Below, one piece after another: positions 35,727-44,855 of a stretch of DNA of 64,000 bases. The stretch is taken from the NCBI GenBank assembly GCA_934725105.1, contig CAKVBD010000003.1, positions 1 to 64,000 on the forward strand. The letters are read 5' to 3'. Source of the DNA: an uncultured Bulleidia sp. GTDB taxonomy: Bacteria > Bacillota_I > Bacilli_A > Erysipelotrichales > Erysipelotrichaceae. Below the pieces are notes generated by a model. It made no database searches. It had not been told where the DNA came from and worked only from the letters and a program-made list of their open reading frames with translations. A program made the position numbers and the translations under genes. Position 1 is the stretch's first letter. Each line of letters starts with the position of its first letter.

Positions 35727-37919
35727 TTAACCAAATTCAACTTTGATCGTTGTCCCCTTTTCCACAACTGTTCCAGGAGCAACTGATTGTGAGATGACAT
35801 TTCCACTTCCACTCAATTCAAATCCAAATCCACTGACAGCCCACAATGACGATACATCTTTTCTAGTCCACCCAGATAAGTCGGGCATTGTAAATGCATT
35901 TGTATCTGTTAACAAGAATACTTTTTCTCCACTGACAACAGAACTGCCTGTTTTTGGAAATTGATCAATGACTGTATTTCCATTTCCTAATACGAGAGTC
36001 TGGCATCCTGTGGATGCTAATTTGCTATCTGCGTATTGAAGCGAATGATTCAACAAGTCAGGCATTGTACTTGTTGTAATTGTCTGTTGTGGTGTTTCTT
36101 CTGTAGAAGCAGTTGCATTATCTCCATTAGAGAATCCATATGTCTGTGCAACTTTTCTTAGAAGAGCTGTTGTTGCATCCGTCTGCGCATGTGCATTTGG
36201 ATTATATTCTGCTTCAAATGCGTAATATACAAGAACCTGTGGATTATCTGCAGGAAGTGCAGCCATCAAAGATACAATCGTTGTATTACTTGTTTCATAC
36301 GCATTACCATCACTGCCACTATCAGCAACCTGTGTCGTACCTGTTTTTGCAAGAATCTTGCATTCTGGAATCTGATAGAATCTTGCAGATCCATCTTCAT
36401 CATTGGCAACTCGATACATGATGGATTGTACCTGTTTCGCGGTATCAGAAGTAATTGGGTTACCAACAACTGTTTTTTCTGCTTTATAGATGACTTTGCT
36501 TTCATCATATGGATCAACAATAGAATCAACAAAATACGGTTTTACCATTGTGCCATCTGAAAAAATGGAAGAATATGCCTGAAATAACTGCAACATTGTA
36601 ACAGTACTACCCTGTCCATAAGATAAAGACAATTTATCTGCTGGCCATGTGAAATTCAATAGACCAGAACTTTCAGGCAATCCATCTGTATTAACATTAG
36701 AAAAGAAACCAAATTTCTTTAAATATTCTAGATGTGTTTCAGGCGTAATGTATTGCGTTTGAATTGTTGCCGCAATTGTATTTAACGAATAGATCAAACC
36801 ATGGTCCAAATCAATTTGTCCATATTTTTTCTTTCTCGCATTATAGATACATCCATAATTATCTTCTGAATATGTCTGTACAGGATCATTCTTATTGTCA
36901 GATGTAAAACAGAATTCATTTCCATCCCCTAAAGCATTTCCATCATACTTGCCTTCATTGATTGCGGCAGCCCATGTAAATGTTTTTAATGTAGATCCTG
37001 GTTCATATGGTGTCTGTGCACCAATGTTTGTATAGTCTTCAATATTTTCCAGTGTATTTGGATTGAAGGATGGTGTCTGACCCCAGGCAATAACTTTTCC
37101 TGTGTTAATTTCCATTGCACCACCCCAGGCACGTGATACATTGAACATTTCTTTTGTTGTCTGAAAGGATTGTTCCAGTGTGGATTGAATTCCGGAATCT
37201 AATGTTAAATACACATTATCTCCATTCACTGCCGATACTTTTTCTTCTTTCATTCCTGGAAGAACATATCCATCTTTATCAACCTGATATGTTCTAGAAC
37301 CATCTGTTCCTCTTAAATAGGAATCTAGATATAATTCCAATCCCATTTTACCAATAGTATTACCATTTTCATCCGATTGTGCGTAGCCAATCAAGTTTGA
37401 TGCATATACATTATTTGGATAGACACGCTGAATCGAATCTGTAAATTCAATTCCTGTTAAATCAGATGCTTCAATTTCATCTTTCACACTTTTAGATAGG
37501 TTTCTACCACCAAGTCCCAATTCTGTCTGGTATTTATCTTGGGATAAATAATCCATAATTTTCTCTCGATCCATACGGAGAATCTTTGATAAAACATCAG
37601 CCGTATGTTCTTTGTCTTTGACATATGCAACGCTGCTTCCTACGGATGGTCTAGAAGAATCCAAGATACATACAATGTTATATGTCTTATTATCCTGTGC
37701 GATAATATTTCCATTACGATCTTTGATTTCTCCACGTAATGCCTGTTCTTTTTTTGTTACGATATTTTGATTATCTGCATATACACTTAGATCTGTACCG
37801 GAAAGGAGATGCACTTTACCAATAGATACGACAAAAACATTGGATGTAATGAGCATCATTATTCCCAATGTTACGCAAATAATATTTCGAATCGCATGAT
37901 TGCGTCTTCTTTTTTTCAT
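35727..37919 (-). CDS. pbpB: Division-type class B penicillin-binding protein with PASTA domains
   Basis: 730-residue transpeptidase of the FtsI/PBP2B class that cross-links septal peptidoglycan. One N-terminal transmembrane helix (about residues 11-33), a dimerisation/pedestal domain with RGEIKDRNGNIIA, and a transpeptidase domain with S-T-L-K (Ser309, Lys312), S-L-N (in YSLNTIAA) and K-T-G-T (AKTGTTQVAD). Two C-terminal PASTA repeats follow (TMPDLLNHSLQYADSKL and TMPDLSGWTRKDVSSL), as in B. subtilis PBP2B and SpoVD. Its place after ftsL in the dcw cluster supports a division role. Confidence 0.95.
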   Translation of the reverse strand: MKKRRRNHAIRNIICVTLGIMMLITSNVFVVSIGKVHLLSGTDLSVYADNQNIVTKKEQALRGEIKDRNGNIIAQDNKTYNIVCILDSSRPSVGSSVAYVKDKEHTADVLSKILRMDREKIMDYLSQDKYQTELGLGGRNLSKSVKDEIEASDLTGIEFTDSIQRVYPNNVYASNLIGYAQSDENGNTIGKMGLELYLDSYLRGTDGSRTYQVDKDGYVLPGMKEEKVSAVNGDNVYLTLDSGIQSTLEQSFQTTKEMFNVSRAWGGAMEINTGKVIAWGQTPSFNPNTLENIEDYTNIGAQTPYEPGSTLKTFTWAAAINEGKYDGNALGDGNEFCFTSDNKNDPVQTYSEDNYGCIYNARKKKYGQIDLDHGLIYSLNTIAATIQTQYITPETHLEYLKKFGFFSNVNTDGLPESSGLLNFTWPADKLSLSYGQGSTVTMLQLFQAYSSIFSDGTMVKPYFVDSIVDPYDESKVIYKAEKTVVGNPITSDTAKQVQSIMYRVANDEDGSARFYQIPECKILAKTGTTQVADSGSDGNAYETSNTTIVSLMAALPADNPQVLVYYAFEAEYNPNAHAQTDATTALLRKVAQTYGFSNGDNATASTEETPQQTITTSTMPDLLNHSLQYADSKLASTGCQTLVLGNGNTVIDQFPKTGSSVVSGEKVFLLTDTNAFTMPDLSGWTRKDVSSLWAVSGFGFELSGSGNVISQSVAPGTVVEKGTTIKVEFG

Positions 37920-37926
37920 TTATTTC

Positions 37927-38247
37927 TCACTCCCCATCTTGTGAGCCATCTGTGATTGTGATGACATTATTCTGGTTGCGGCTCATGCCACTGCCAGCAG
38001 CGATTTCATCAACACGATCAGAGGAAGATAGAGTTTGAATTTCTACTTTTACAGCATCGTTCTGTGTTTGTATTGTAGCAATTTGAGAGTCAATAGATTG
38101 CTTCTGTGTACTTAAAGAATTGTTATAGGATCTTAAAAATAAAGATGAAAAAAGCGCAGCTGCAGCAGAAATGAAGAAAAGTCCGATGGATAATCGGAAT
38201 AAATTGATTCTTCTTTTTTTCTTTTTTACAGTTACGATTTTTGCCAT
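37927..38247 (-). CDS. ftsL: FtsL-like divisome protein
   Basis: 106-residue bitopic protein: a Lys/Arg-rich cytoplasmic tail (VKKKKRRINLFR), one transmembrane helix (about residues 17-38) and a short coiled coil (KQSIDSQIATIQTQNDAVKVEIQTL). This layout and the place between rsmH and the division PBP identify FtsL, which with DivIC links the PBP to the divisome; primary sequence is poorly conserved, so the call rests on context and architecture. Start four bases after the rsmH stop. Confidence 0.85.
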   Translation of the reverse strand: MAKIVTVKKKKRRINLFRLSIGLFFISAAAALFSSLFLRSYNNSLSTQKQSIDSQIATIQTQNDAVKVEIQTLSSSDRVDEIAAGSGMSRNQNNVITITDGSQDGE

Positions 38248-38251
38248 GATC

Positions 38252-39187
38252 TTATCCTTTTATTCTTTCGATCACACGTAGCTTTGCGCTATGTGAACGA
38301 TGATTTTCATCTAGTTCTTCTTGTGTTGCTAATATAGGCTTCCGATTGATTAATTGGAAGGAGGCCTGCTCCATCTGTTCAACCTTCAATGGAATTCTAG
38401 GCTCAACAAATGGAGCAGAGGAATAGTCTTTAAATGTATTTTTTACAATACGGTCTTCTAATGAATGGAATGTGATGATTGCGCATCTGCCATTTACATC
38501 CAATAGATCCAACGCTTCTTCAATTCCTTTCTGCAATGCACCAAGTTCATTGTTTACCTCAATGCGGATTGCCTGGAAAGTCTGTTTTGCTGGGTGACCT
38601 TTTTTACGCAGTTCCTTTGCAGGAAGTGCAGATTTAATCACATCTACCAATTCAAATGTTGTTTTGATTGGTTGGATATTTCTCTTTTTTACGATTGCTT
38701 TTGCGATTGCATACGCATATCTTTCTTCACCATATTCTTTCAAGATTCTTGTCAGTTCCTTCTCAGAATATGTATTGACGACTTTCTCTGCGTCTAAATC
38801 TTGTTCCTGATTCATACGCATATCAAGTCTTGCATCAAAACGATAAGAAAAACCTCTTTGGGAATCATCAAACTGTGGTGAAGATACACCAAGGTCCATC
38901 ATGATTCCATCTACTTTTTCAACGCCTCTTGCATGTAATTCTTCTTTCATTCTAGAAAAATCAGCATGAATCAGTGTTACTTTATCAAGTACGTCTTTTA
39001 GATTTTCTCTGGATTCTTTTAATGCCTGTTCATCTTTATCAAATGCATAGAGATGACCTGTTGTTAATTTCGAGATCAAATACTTTGCGTGCCCTGCTCT
39101 ACCAAGAGTTCCATCAACATAAATACCGTCTGGTTTTACATCCAAGGAATCTACAGTTTCATGTAATAGTACTGATACGTGTTTCAT
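38252..39187 (-). CDS. rsmH: 16S rRNA m4C1402 methyltransferase RsmH
   Basis: 311-residue SAM-dependent enzyme methylating N4 of C1402 in 16S rRNA. Family motifs: [13 protein letters not shown] at the start, [10 protein letters not shown] (SAM loop), [20 protein letters not shown] and the C-terminal [13 protein letters not shown]. Overlaps mraZ by four bases (ATGA), the conserved mraZ-rsmH start of the division cluster. Confidence 0.97.
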   Translation of the reverse strand: MKHVSVLLHETVDSLDVKPDGIYVDGTLGRAGHAKYLISKLTTGHLYAFDKDEQALKESRENLKDVLDKVTLIHADFSRMKEELHARGVEKVDGIMMDLGVSSPQFDDSQRGFSYRFDARLDMRMNQEQDLDAEKVVNTYSEKELTRILKEYGEERYAYAIAKAIVKKRNIQPIKTTFELVDVIKSALPAKELRKKGHPAKQTFQAIRIEVNNELGALQKGIEEALDLLDVNGRCAIITFHSLEDRIVKNTFKDYSSAPFVEPRIPLKVEQMEQASFQLINRKPILATQEELDENHRSHSAKLRVIERIKG

Positions 39188-39621
39188 TGTAATAAATCCG
39201 TCAATCCTTCTGCTAAGTTCTCAAAGCTTTCGCATGATTCATCATCATAGACATCATACTTTTCAGCTGGCCAGATCTCGAAATGGTCGCTGACACCTAC
39301 AATGACACAATTCTTGATGATTTTTGTATCATCAATTTGAAACTGAGGCAATAAAATTCTTCCCTGACTGTCAATACTGCATTCATCTGCTTTACCTGTA
39401 ATATGTCTTACAAATGCTCTTGCAGCGGCATTGGTCTTAGGAAGCTTGTTCAGTTTCATTACCATCTCACCCCATTTTTCTTCTGTATATGCGGCAAGAC
39501 ATCCGTCCATCCATTCAGTTACATAGACAGACGTAGAAAGTTGGTCACGAAATTTTGCAGGAATAATGAGTCTGTTTTTTGAATCCAGATTATGTCTGTA
39601 CTCGCCCATGAACATAACCAT
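39184..39621 (-). CDS. mraZ: MraZ transcriptional regulator of the division cluster
   Basis: 145-residue double AbrB-like (SpoVT) protein. Both repeats are visible: [22 protein letters not shown] and [13 protein letters not shown], each with the D-x-x-x-R core. MraZ binds repeats upstream of its own gene and controls the dcw operon. Start set at the ATG at 39621, seven bases after GGAGG; this gives the usual length (about 143). The upstream region carries five AGTG-containing repeats (39622-39667), consistent with autoregulation. Confidence 0.95.
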   Translation of the reverse strand: MVMFMGEYRHNLDSKNRLIIPAKFRDQLSTSVYVTEWMDGCLAAYTEEKWGEMVMKLNKLPKTNAAARAFVRHITGKADECSIDSQGRILLPQFQIDDTKIIKNCVIVGVSDHFEIWPAEKYDVYDDESCESFENLAEGLTDLLQ

Positions 39622-39684
39622 CACTTTTCCTCCACTTTCTACCACTTCATGACACTATTCTACCACTTCTATAGTTGTATGCAA
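39622..39684 (-). promoter_or_regulatory. dcw promoter with MraZ box array
   Basis: On the minus strand, TTGCAT (39679-39684), 16 bases, TAGAAT (39657-39662). Five AGTG cores (CACT on the plus strand) start at 39622, 39633, 39643, 39653 and 39664, spaced 11, 10, 10 and 11 bases, one per helical turn, most as AAGTGG or AAAGTG. They overlap the -10, the leader and the ribosome site. MraZ is known to bind repeated boxes of this kind. Confidence 0.75.
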
Positions 39685-39717
39685 GAAAAAACTATACATT
39701 TCGTTCAATTTCATAAA

Positions 39718-39750
39718 ACAAAAAAGAATATAGACCTAAGCCTATATTCT
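39718..39750 (-). terminator. Terminator of yceD-rpmF
   Basis: 9-bp stem AGAATATAG / CTATATTCT with an eight-base loop and T6 on the minus strand, just past the rpmF stop. Confidence 0.85.
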
Positions 39751-39771
39751 AATTCGTAAAATATTTGTTTT

Positions 39772-39948
39772 TTACTTAGCAGCGCTTGTTTCTGCACTAC
39801 CTACATTACCACAATTAGGGCAAGCATGATGTGGACGCTTTACTTCGCCACATACAGGACACTTAACTAATGTTGGAGCTACAAGTTTATAATGTGTTCT
39901 TCTCTTGTCTCTTCTGTGTTTTGATACTCTTCTCTGCTGTACAGCCAT
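39772..39948 (-). CDS. rpmF: 50S ribosomal protein L32
   Basis: 58-residue protein translated directly from the sequence; it begins MAVQQRRVSKHRRDKRRTHY and contains the C-P-V-C and C-P-N-C zinc pairs, so it is the zinc-binding (C+) form of L32. AGGAGG precedes the ATG. It follows yceD by 16 bases, the standard bacterial order, and ends just before a terminator. Confidence 0.97.
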   Translation of the reverse strand: MAVQQRRVSKHRRDKRRTHYKLVAPTLVKCPVCGEVKRPHHACPNCGNVGSAETSAAK

Positions 39949-39964
39949 TGTCTAGCACCTCCTA

Positions 39965-40468
39965 CTATTCACTCTTGAATTGCTTCAGTTTTGCCAGACG
40001 CGGATCAATAAGATCTTTCCGGCTTTCCTGATACTCAGCTTCACTGTATACCTTCCAGCCATCGCCTTCAGGATACTCTCCTTCTTGAACATCACTCACT
40101 TCTAATGGAACTTCTAATAGAATGGCATCTATAATCGCATCCATCAAGTCAATGACTTCACCACTAACGACGCGTGTATCTTCTTCATCTGTTTCTTCAA
40201 ATGAATATGTTTCATTACATTCAGAAACAAAAGGATACTCGATTGCTTCACCCGTAATAGAATCTGGAACAATCATTGTTCCTTCTACACGAAGCTCACA
40301 ATAGAATCTGTCGTTTTCATCATCTAAGAATCCACTTCCAGATACATGTACATCTTTCACATCTTCAATCAGTAAATTACCATCAAATGCATGTGCATCA
40401 ATCGTAACATCTTCATCAAAGTTTACGTGTACAGAATTTTTTAATAATTCACTTCTCGTCCATTTCAT
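39965..40468 (-). CDS. yceD: YceD/DUF177 family protein
   Basis: 167-residue acidic protein with the family pattern GEVIDLMDAIIDAILLEVPL and the C-terminal DPRLAKLKQF. YceD is linked to 23S rRNA accumulation and is nearly always next to rpmF. The usual C-x-x-x-C pair near the C-terminus is absent (sequence reads SDVQEGEYPEG), as in some Firmicutes. No clear Shine-Dalgarno (ACGAGCG), although the leader is 20 or more bases. Confidence 0.9.
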   Translation of the reverse strand: MKWTRSELLKNSVHVNFDEDVTIDAHAFDGNLLIEDVKDVHVSGSGFLDDENDRFYCELRVEGTMIVPDSITGEAIEYPFVSECNETYSFEETDEEDTRVVSGEVIDLMDAIIDAILLEVPLEVSDVQEGEYPEGDGWKVYSEAEYQESRKDLIDPRLAKLKQFKSE

Positions 40469-40496
40469 AAAGATATGCGCTCGTTAACGCTAAATT

Positions 40497-40524
40497 ATTA
40501 TAACAAAGACATTAACAAAGTCAA
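40497..40524 (-). promoter_or_regulatory. yceD-rpmF promoter
   Basis: TTGACT (40519-40524), 16 bases, TATAAT (40497-40502) on the minus strand; a strong vegetative promoter about 28 bases before yceD. Confidence 0.75.
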
Positions 40525-40537
40525 TGTATTTCAACTT

Positions 40538-41428
40538 TTAGTGGATATTTTTCTTGATCCATGTTACTGCAGCCTGCATTGCTTCCAAAGAATCTTCTTC
40601 GTGCAGCACTTCATGTCTCATATGTGGGAAAAGTTTTGTATCAATATGCTTATATCCTGCATTTCGCAATCGTTGAATACTATCTGCAAACCCCTTTGTT
40701 CCACCAATGCATGGATCATCCTCTCCAGCAAACACATAGATTGGAAGATCTGGGTTTTTACATTGATACAAGGAAAGATCTCCCATTTTTGACATTAATG
40801 TAAATAAATCTAAATAGCCTTGTGAAGTAAATGGAACACCGCACAATTCATCATTGATATAGTCTTGTACATTATTTTTGTTATAGGAAAGCCAGTCAAC
40901 ATCTGTTTCTGGATTTTCAATTACTTTATTAAATGATCCCGTTGCCAGATTTTCCAAAAACCTGCTTTGACTATCTTTTCCTTTCACTTTCACTACAGCT
41001 TTCGCTAACAAAATGCCAAGCTTACATGCACCTTGATAACATGGAATACCGCATAAAATACACCCATCAATCAAAGCATCATGTTCCTGCAAAAAGACAC
41101 GTCCAATAATTGTTCCCATGGAATGCCCAAAATAGATCAATGGGAGATCTGGATATTCTTCTTTTGCCATCTTGGCAATTTCAACTGCAGAATTCACTAA
41201 TGTTTTCCATCCGTCCTGATCAGAGAAATATCCAAGCTTTCCATCTTTTGCACTTTTTCCATGCCCTGGCAAATCATACGTAATGCATGCAATTCCATTT
41301 TCATTCAAATATTTTGCAAATGCATCATAGCGTATTTTATGTTCCTGCATTCCATGAACGCAGAATACAACTGCCTTTGCATCCGTTTCCGGTCTATAAA
41401 ACTTATACGACAAATTCTGTTCTTTCAT
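40538..41428 (-). CDS. Alpha/beta hydrolase (monoacylglycerol lipase-like)
   Basis: 296-residue serine hydrolase of the S33/Hydrolase_4 group. Oxyanion region VHGMQEHKIRY, nucleophile elbow GHSMG (YFGHSMGTIIGRVF), acid Asp in FAGEDDPCIGG and His in PHMRHEVLHE complete the triad. This pattern fits monoacylglycerol or lysophospholipases; no signal peptide, so cytoplasmic. I start at the ATG at 41428 after GAGG; the earlier in-frame codons overlap a region with no coding sign. Stands alone, upstream of the yceD promoter. Confidence 0.88.
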   Translation of the reverse strand: MKEQNLSYKFYRPETDAKAVVFCVHGMQEHKIRYDAFAKYLNENGIACITYDLPGHGKSAKDGKLGYFSDQDGWKTLVNSAVEIAKMAKEEYPDLPLIYFGHSMGTIIGRVFLQEHDALIDGCILCGIPCYQGACKLGILLAKAVVKVKGKDSQSRFLENLATGSFNKVIENPETDVDWLSYNKNNVQDYINDELCGVPFTSQGYLDLFTLMSKMGDLSLYQCKNPDLPIYVFAGEDDPCIGGTKGFADSIQRLRNAGYKHIDTKLFPHMRHEVLHEEDSLEAMQAAVTWIKKNIH

Positions 41429-41474
41429 TATAAAAATCCTCTTTTTCTTTTCTACTAACATTTTAGCATATATA

Positions 41475-41505
41475 GAAAAAAAGTCCGAAGATTACTCTTC
41501 AGACT
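41475..41505 (-). terminator. Terminator of yebC
   Basis: 10-bp stem with one G-U pair (AGTCTGAAGA / TCTTCGGACT, GTAA loop) then T7 on the minus strand. Confidence 0.85.
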
Positions 41506-41510
41506 AGATT

Positions 41511-42242
41511 TTATTCACCTTCAATGATTACGTTTGTGTAAACCTTGTTTACATCATCAACTTCATCTAGAAGATCCATGAGCTTATGATAAGCATCAAT
41601 ATCTTCCTGAGCTGTTAAAGTTACATATTCATCTGGAAGTAATGTAGCTTCACATACTTCAAATTCAACATTTGGAATTGCCTTTTCAATTACTTCCTGT
41701 GCCTTTCCAAAATCTGTGAAAGCTGTCTTCACTGTCATTGTTCCATCTTCACAAGATAAATCAACAACATCAACATCACCTTCCATTAAAATATCAAGCA
41801 TGCCTTCTTCGTCTTCATAAGGGAAAACGAATAGACCAACAGACTGATATCCAAAAGATACTGCGCCGGCACCAGCTAATTTAGCACCGTGTGTCTTATT
41901 GAAGCATGTTTTAACATCTGTGATAGAACGATTTGTATTATCTGTCAAGCAGTCAACAATAATTGTTGAATTGCCTGGACCAAAACCTTCATATCTTGCT
42001 TCATCATAGTTATCATCTGAGCCACCTTTAGCTTTATCAATTGCTCTTTTAATGACATCTGCAGGTACCTGGTTCGATTTAGCCTCAGCAATCTTTCTCT
42101 TTAATGCTAGGTTCATATCAGGATCAGGGACGCCATTCTTAGCTGCAATATATAATTCTTTTCCAAATCTTGAGTACAGCTTTGATTTTTTTGCCGCTGT
42201 TTTAGCCATAGATGCTGCGCGGACTTCATGTGCTCTTCCCAT
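41511..42242 (-). CDS. yebC: YebC/PmpR-family protein (TACO1 family)
   Basis: 243-residue member of the YebC family. Start GRAHEVRAASMAKTAAKKSKLYSRFGKEL, then GGSDDNYDEARYEGFGPGN and NRSITDVKTCFNKTHGAKLAGAGAVSF are family signatures. YebC proteins were named transcriptional regulators; recent work supports a role in translation through proline-rich stretches. Single gene with its own terminator. Confidence 0.95.
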   Translation of the reverse strand: MGRAHEVRAASMAKTAAKKSKLYSRFGKELYIAAKNGVPDPDMNLALKRKIAEAKSNQVPADVIKRAIDKAKGGSDDNYDEARYEGFGPGNSTIIVDCLTDNTNRSITDVKTCFNKTHGAKLAGAGAVSFGYQSVGLFVFPYEDEEGMLDILMEGDVDVVDLSCEDGTMTVKTAFTDFGKAQEVIEKAIPNVEFEVCEATLLPDEYVTLTAQEDIDAYHKLMDLLDEVDDVNKVYTNVIIEGE

Positions 42243-42321
42243 CTTTCAATTACCTCTCTTTATTTATAACGTAAGAATTATATCAAAGAGGATGTAGAAT
42301 GTGAAGAAAAAAAATTTGTGT

Positions 42322-42336
42322 TAAAATAATTGTACT
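42322..42336 (+). promoter_or_regulatory. Candidate near-leaderless promoter
   Basis: TGTTAAAAT (extended -10, hexamer 42322-42327) ends nine bases before the ATG at 42337, and no Shine-Dalgarno lies between. A -35 is not evident. Confidence 0.35.
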
Positions 42337-43071
42337 ATGAGTACATACGTAATAAGTGATCCACATGGCTGCAAAAAAGAATTTGATACCATGTTAGAAA
42401 AAATTAATTTTTCCAATGAATATGATGAGCTTTGGGTAAATGGTGATATCTGTGATCGAGGAAAAGAATCGATTGCTTTACTGCAGGAAATTATCGCAAA
42501 CCCAAACATGCATATTGTATATGGAAACCATGATGTGTGGCTGGAAAAATATATGCAGGAATTGATCAACTGTAAAAAAGATAGCAATATGACTGATTTA
42601 ACAGAAGATTTTATGAACTGGCTCCATTACAATGGTGGATATACAACAGCTGATCAATACATGGATCTTTCATTTCCTGAATGCTATGACATTAAACTGT
42701 ATATGGAAGAAAACAAAAGATTCTATCAATATCTAGATGTTCATAATCAGAAGTTTCTTCTTGTACACGGTGGATTGTTAGACGAATACTACAAGCCAGA
42801 TATTCACTTATCTGAAGTTCCACCAGAAGTACTTGTATGGTCACATATCGGAATTGATGATAATCCATTTTCTGATGTTACGATGATTGTTGGGCATGTA
42901 CCAACATTCTGTTATGGACCTGAATATGAGAACAAAATCATACGCGGAAAAAATGATACGATCTTCCATATCGACTGTGGATGCGTCTATGGGAGAAGTC
43001 TTGGATGTATTCGCTTAGATGATAAAAAAGAATTCTATGTAAAGAGTTCTATGCCATATGTACATTGTTAA
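42337..43071 (+). CDS. Metallophosphoesterase (PPP-type serine/threonine phosphatase-like)
   Basis: 244-residue calcineurin-like phosphoesterase. The metal motifs are in order: D-x-H in ISDPHG (residues 7-12), GDxxDRG in VNGDICDRG, GNHD in VYGNHDVW, then H in LLVHGG and GHVP. This is close to bacterial PPP phosphatases (PrpE/lambda phosphatase type), acting on phosphoproteins or ApppppN nucleotides. No Shine-Dalgarno precedes the ATG, suggesting leaderless translation. Single-gene transcription unit between yebC (divergent) and ptsI (convergent). Confidence 0.9.
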   Translation: MSTYVISDPHGCKKEFDTMLEKINFSNEYDELWVNGDICDRGKESIALLQEIIANPNMHIVYGNHDVWLEKYMQELINCKKDSNMTDLTEDFMNWLHYNGGYTTADQYMDLSFPECYDIKLYMEENKRFYQYLDVHNQKFLLVHGGLLDEYYKPDIHLSEVPPEVLVWSHIGIDDNPFSDVTMIVGHVPTFCYGPEYENKIIRGKNDTIFHIDCGCVYGRSLGCIRLDDKKEFYVKSSMPYVHC

Positions 43072-43095
43072 GAGGTCAATGACCTCTTTTCTTTT
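43070..43095 (+). terminator. Terminator of the metallophosphoesterase gene
   Basis: 8-bp stem AAGAGGTC / GACCTCTT with AAT loop, then TTCTTTT; overlaps the stop codon. Confidence 0.8.
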
Positions 43096-43099
43096 CCCC

Positions 43100-43132
43100 A
43101 TAAAAAAAGATGACCACAATGGATCATCTTTT
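43100..43132 (-). terminator. Terminator of ptsI
   Basis: On the minus strand, AAAAGATGA / TCATCTTTT with an inner CCA/TGG pair set, followed by T-run; nine bases past the ptsI stop. Confidence 0.8.
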
Positions 43133-43140
43133 CAAATTAC

Positions 43141-44850
43141 TTACTTTTCTACAACAGACTTAATTAATTCTGTAACTTCTTCGCAAGTATCTAATTCAAC
43201 AGCCTTCGCAGCTAATTCCTGCATTTCTGCATAGCTTAGACCATTGATCATCTTACGAGCTCTTAAGATAGATGTAGCTGACATTGAGAATTCATCAAGA
43301 CCAAGTCCTAATAGAACTGGAGCAGCAAGTTCATCGCCTGCCATTTCTCCACACATACCACACCATTTGCCATTCTTGTGAGCACCATCAATTGTCATCT
43401 TAACAAGTCTTAAGATAGATGGGTTCAATGGCTGATAGAGATAAGATACTGGTTCACTCATTCTATCTGCTGCCATAGAGTACTGGATCAAGTCGTTTGT
43501 ACCAATGGAGAAGAAGTCAGCATACTTAGACAACTGATCAGCAAGTACTGCTGCAGCTGGGATTTCAATCATACAGCCAACTTCAATATTTTCACCAATC
43601 TTAACACCTTCACTGATTAATTCAGCCTTAGCTTCTTCATAGCAAGCCTTAGCTTCCTTAAATTCAGCAACTGTAGCGATCATTGGGAACATGATACATA
43701 AATGACCATAAGCTGAAGCTCTAATTAACGCTCTTAACTGTGTCTTGAAGATATCTTTTCTCTTTAAGCAGAAACGAACAGCTCTTACACCTAAGAATGG
43801 GTTCATTTCTTCTGGGAATGAATAGTAGTTTAACTTCTTATCACCACCGATATCTAATGTACGGATAACAACTGGTTTACCTTCCATTCTTTCAAGAACT
43901 TCTTTGTAAGCTGCATACTGTGTATCTTCATTAGGGAAATCATCTTCGCTCTTCATATATAAGAATTCAGAACGGAATAGACCTACACCTTCGCCACCGT
44001 TTGCTAATACGCCATCAACATCAGCTGGGGAACCGATATTACCAACTAATAATACCTTGTGACCATCTGTAGATACGGATGGCTGTTCCTTCATAGCAAA
44101 TAAAGCAGCCTTTTCTGCAGCATATTCTTCAGCCTTCTTTTCATAAGACTTGATTTCTTCTTCACTAGGGTTAACGATAACTTCACCATTGATAGCATCT
44201 AAGATGATCATATCACCGTTATCTACACCTTCTAAGATACCTTTGCATCCAACAACTGCTGGAATTTCAAGAGATCTAGCCATAATTGCAGAGTGAGATG
44301 TACGTCCACCCATTTCAGTTGCGAATCCCTTTGCAAATTCTTTATTTAAAGAACCTGTATCAGATGGTGTAAGATCCTTGGCAACTACGATAACTGGTTC
44401 ATCTAATGTAGATAAGTTTGGAATTTCTTTACCAGTTAAATTGCACATTAATCTGAATGTAACGTCACGAATATCTGCAGCTCTGCCTCTCATGTATTCA
44501 TCATCCATAGCTTCAAACATTGCAACCATGTTACTGGAAACTGTGTTTGCGGCATATTCTGCATTGACATTATTATTCTTGATTTCTTCTTCGATCATGC
44601 CTCTAAATTCTGGGTCATTTGCCATCATTAAGTGAGCATCAAAAATAGCAAGTTCTTCTTCTTTCAAGCTCTTTGAAGCAACTGTCTTGATCTTTTCGAT
44701 ATCATTAACAGTCTTTGTAAAAGCAGCATCAAGCTTTGATAATTCTTCTTCTGCATTAGCATCTTTCTTCTGGATGTCCAATACAGGTTGAACAAGCTTA
44801 TAAACTTTAGCGATAGCAATTCCTTGTGAAGCAGCAATACCTTTCAGCAT
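43141..44850 (-). CDS. ptsI: PTS enzyme I (phosphoenolpyruvate-protein phosphotransferase)
   Basis: 569-residue first enzyme of the sugar phosphotransferase system; takes phosphate from PEP to its own His and then to HPr. N-terminal HPr-binding domain, the phospho-His in GGRTSHSAIMARSLEIPAVVG (His about residue 189), then the PEP-binding TIM barrel with GVGLFRSEFLYM, MIEIPAA and MCGEMAGD. GGAGG precedes the start. Unusually ptsH (HPr) is not adjacent; the gene just upstream encodes an acyl-carrier-like protein. HPr from elsewhere would also drive CcpA control of the cre sites noted in this window. Confidence 0.97.
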   Translation of the reverse strand: MLKGIAASQGIAIAKVYKLVQPVLDIQKKDANAEEELSKLDAAFTKTVNDIEKIKTVASKSLKEEELAIFDAHLMMANDPEFRGMIEEEIKNNNVNAEYAANTVSSNMVAMFEAMDDEYMRGRAADIRDVTFRLMCNLTGKEIPNLSTLDEPVIVVAKDLTPSDTGSLNKEFAKGFATEMGGRTSHSAIMARSLEIPAVVGCKGILEGVDNGDMIILDAINGEVIVNPSEEEIKSYEKKAEEYAAEKAALFAMKEQPSVSTDGHKVLLVGNIGSPADVDGVLANGGEGVGLFRSEFLYMKSEDDFPNEDTQYAAYKEVLERMEGKPVVIRTLDIGGDKKLNYYSFPEEMNPFLGVRAVRFCLKRKDIFKTQLRALIRASAYGHLCIMFPMIATVAEFKEAKACYEEAKAELISEGVKIGENIEVGCMIEIPAAAVLADQLSKYADFFSIGTNDLIQYSMAADRMSEPVSYLYQPLNPSILRLVKMTIDGAHKNGKWCGMCGEMAGDELAAPVLLGLGLDEFSMSATSILRARKMINGLSYAEMQELAAKAVELDTCEEVTELIKSVVEK

Positions 44851-44855
44851 TTTTT

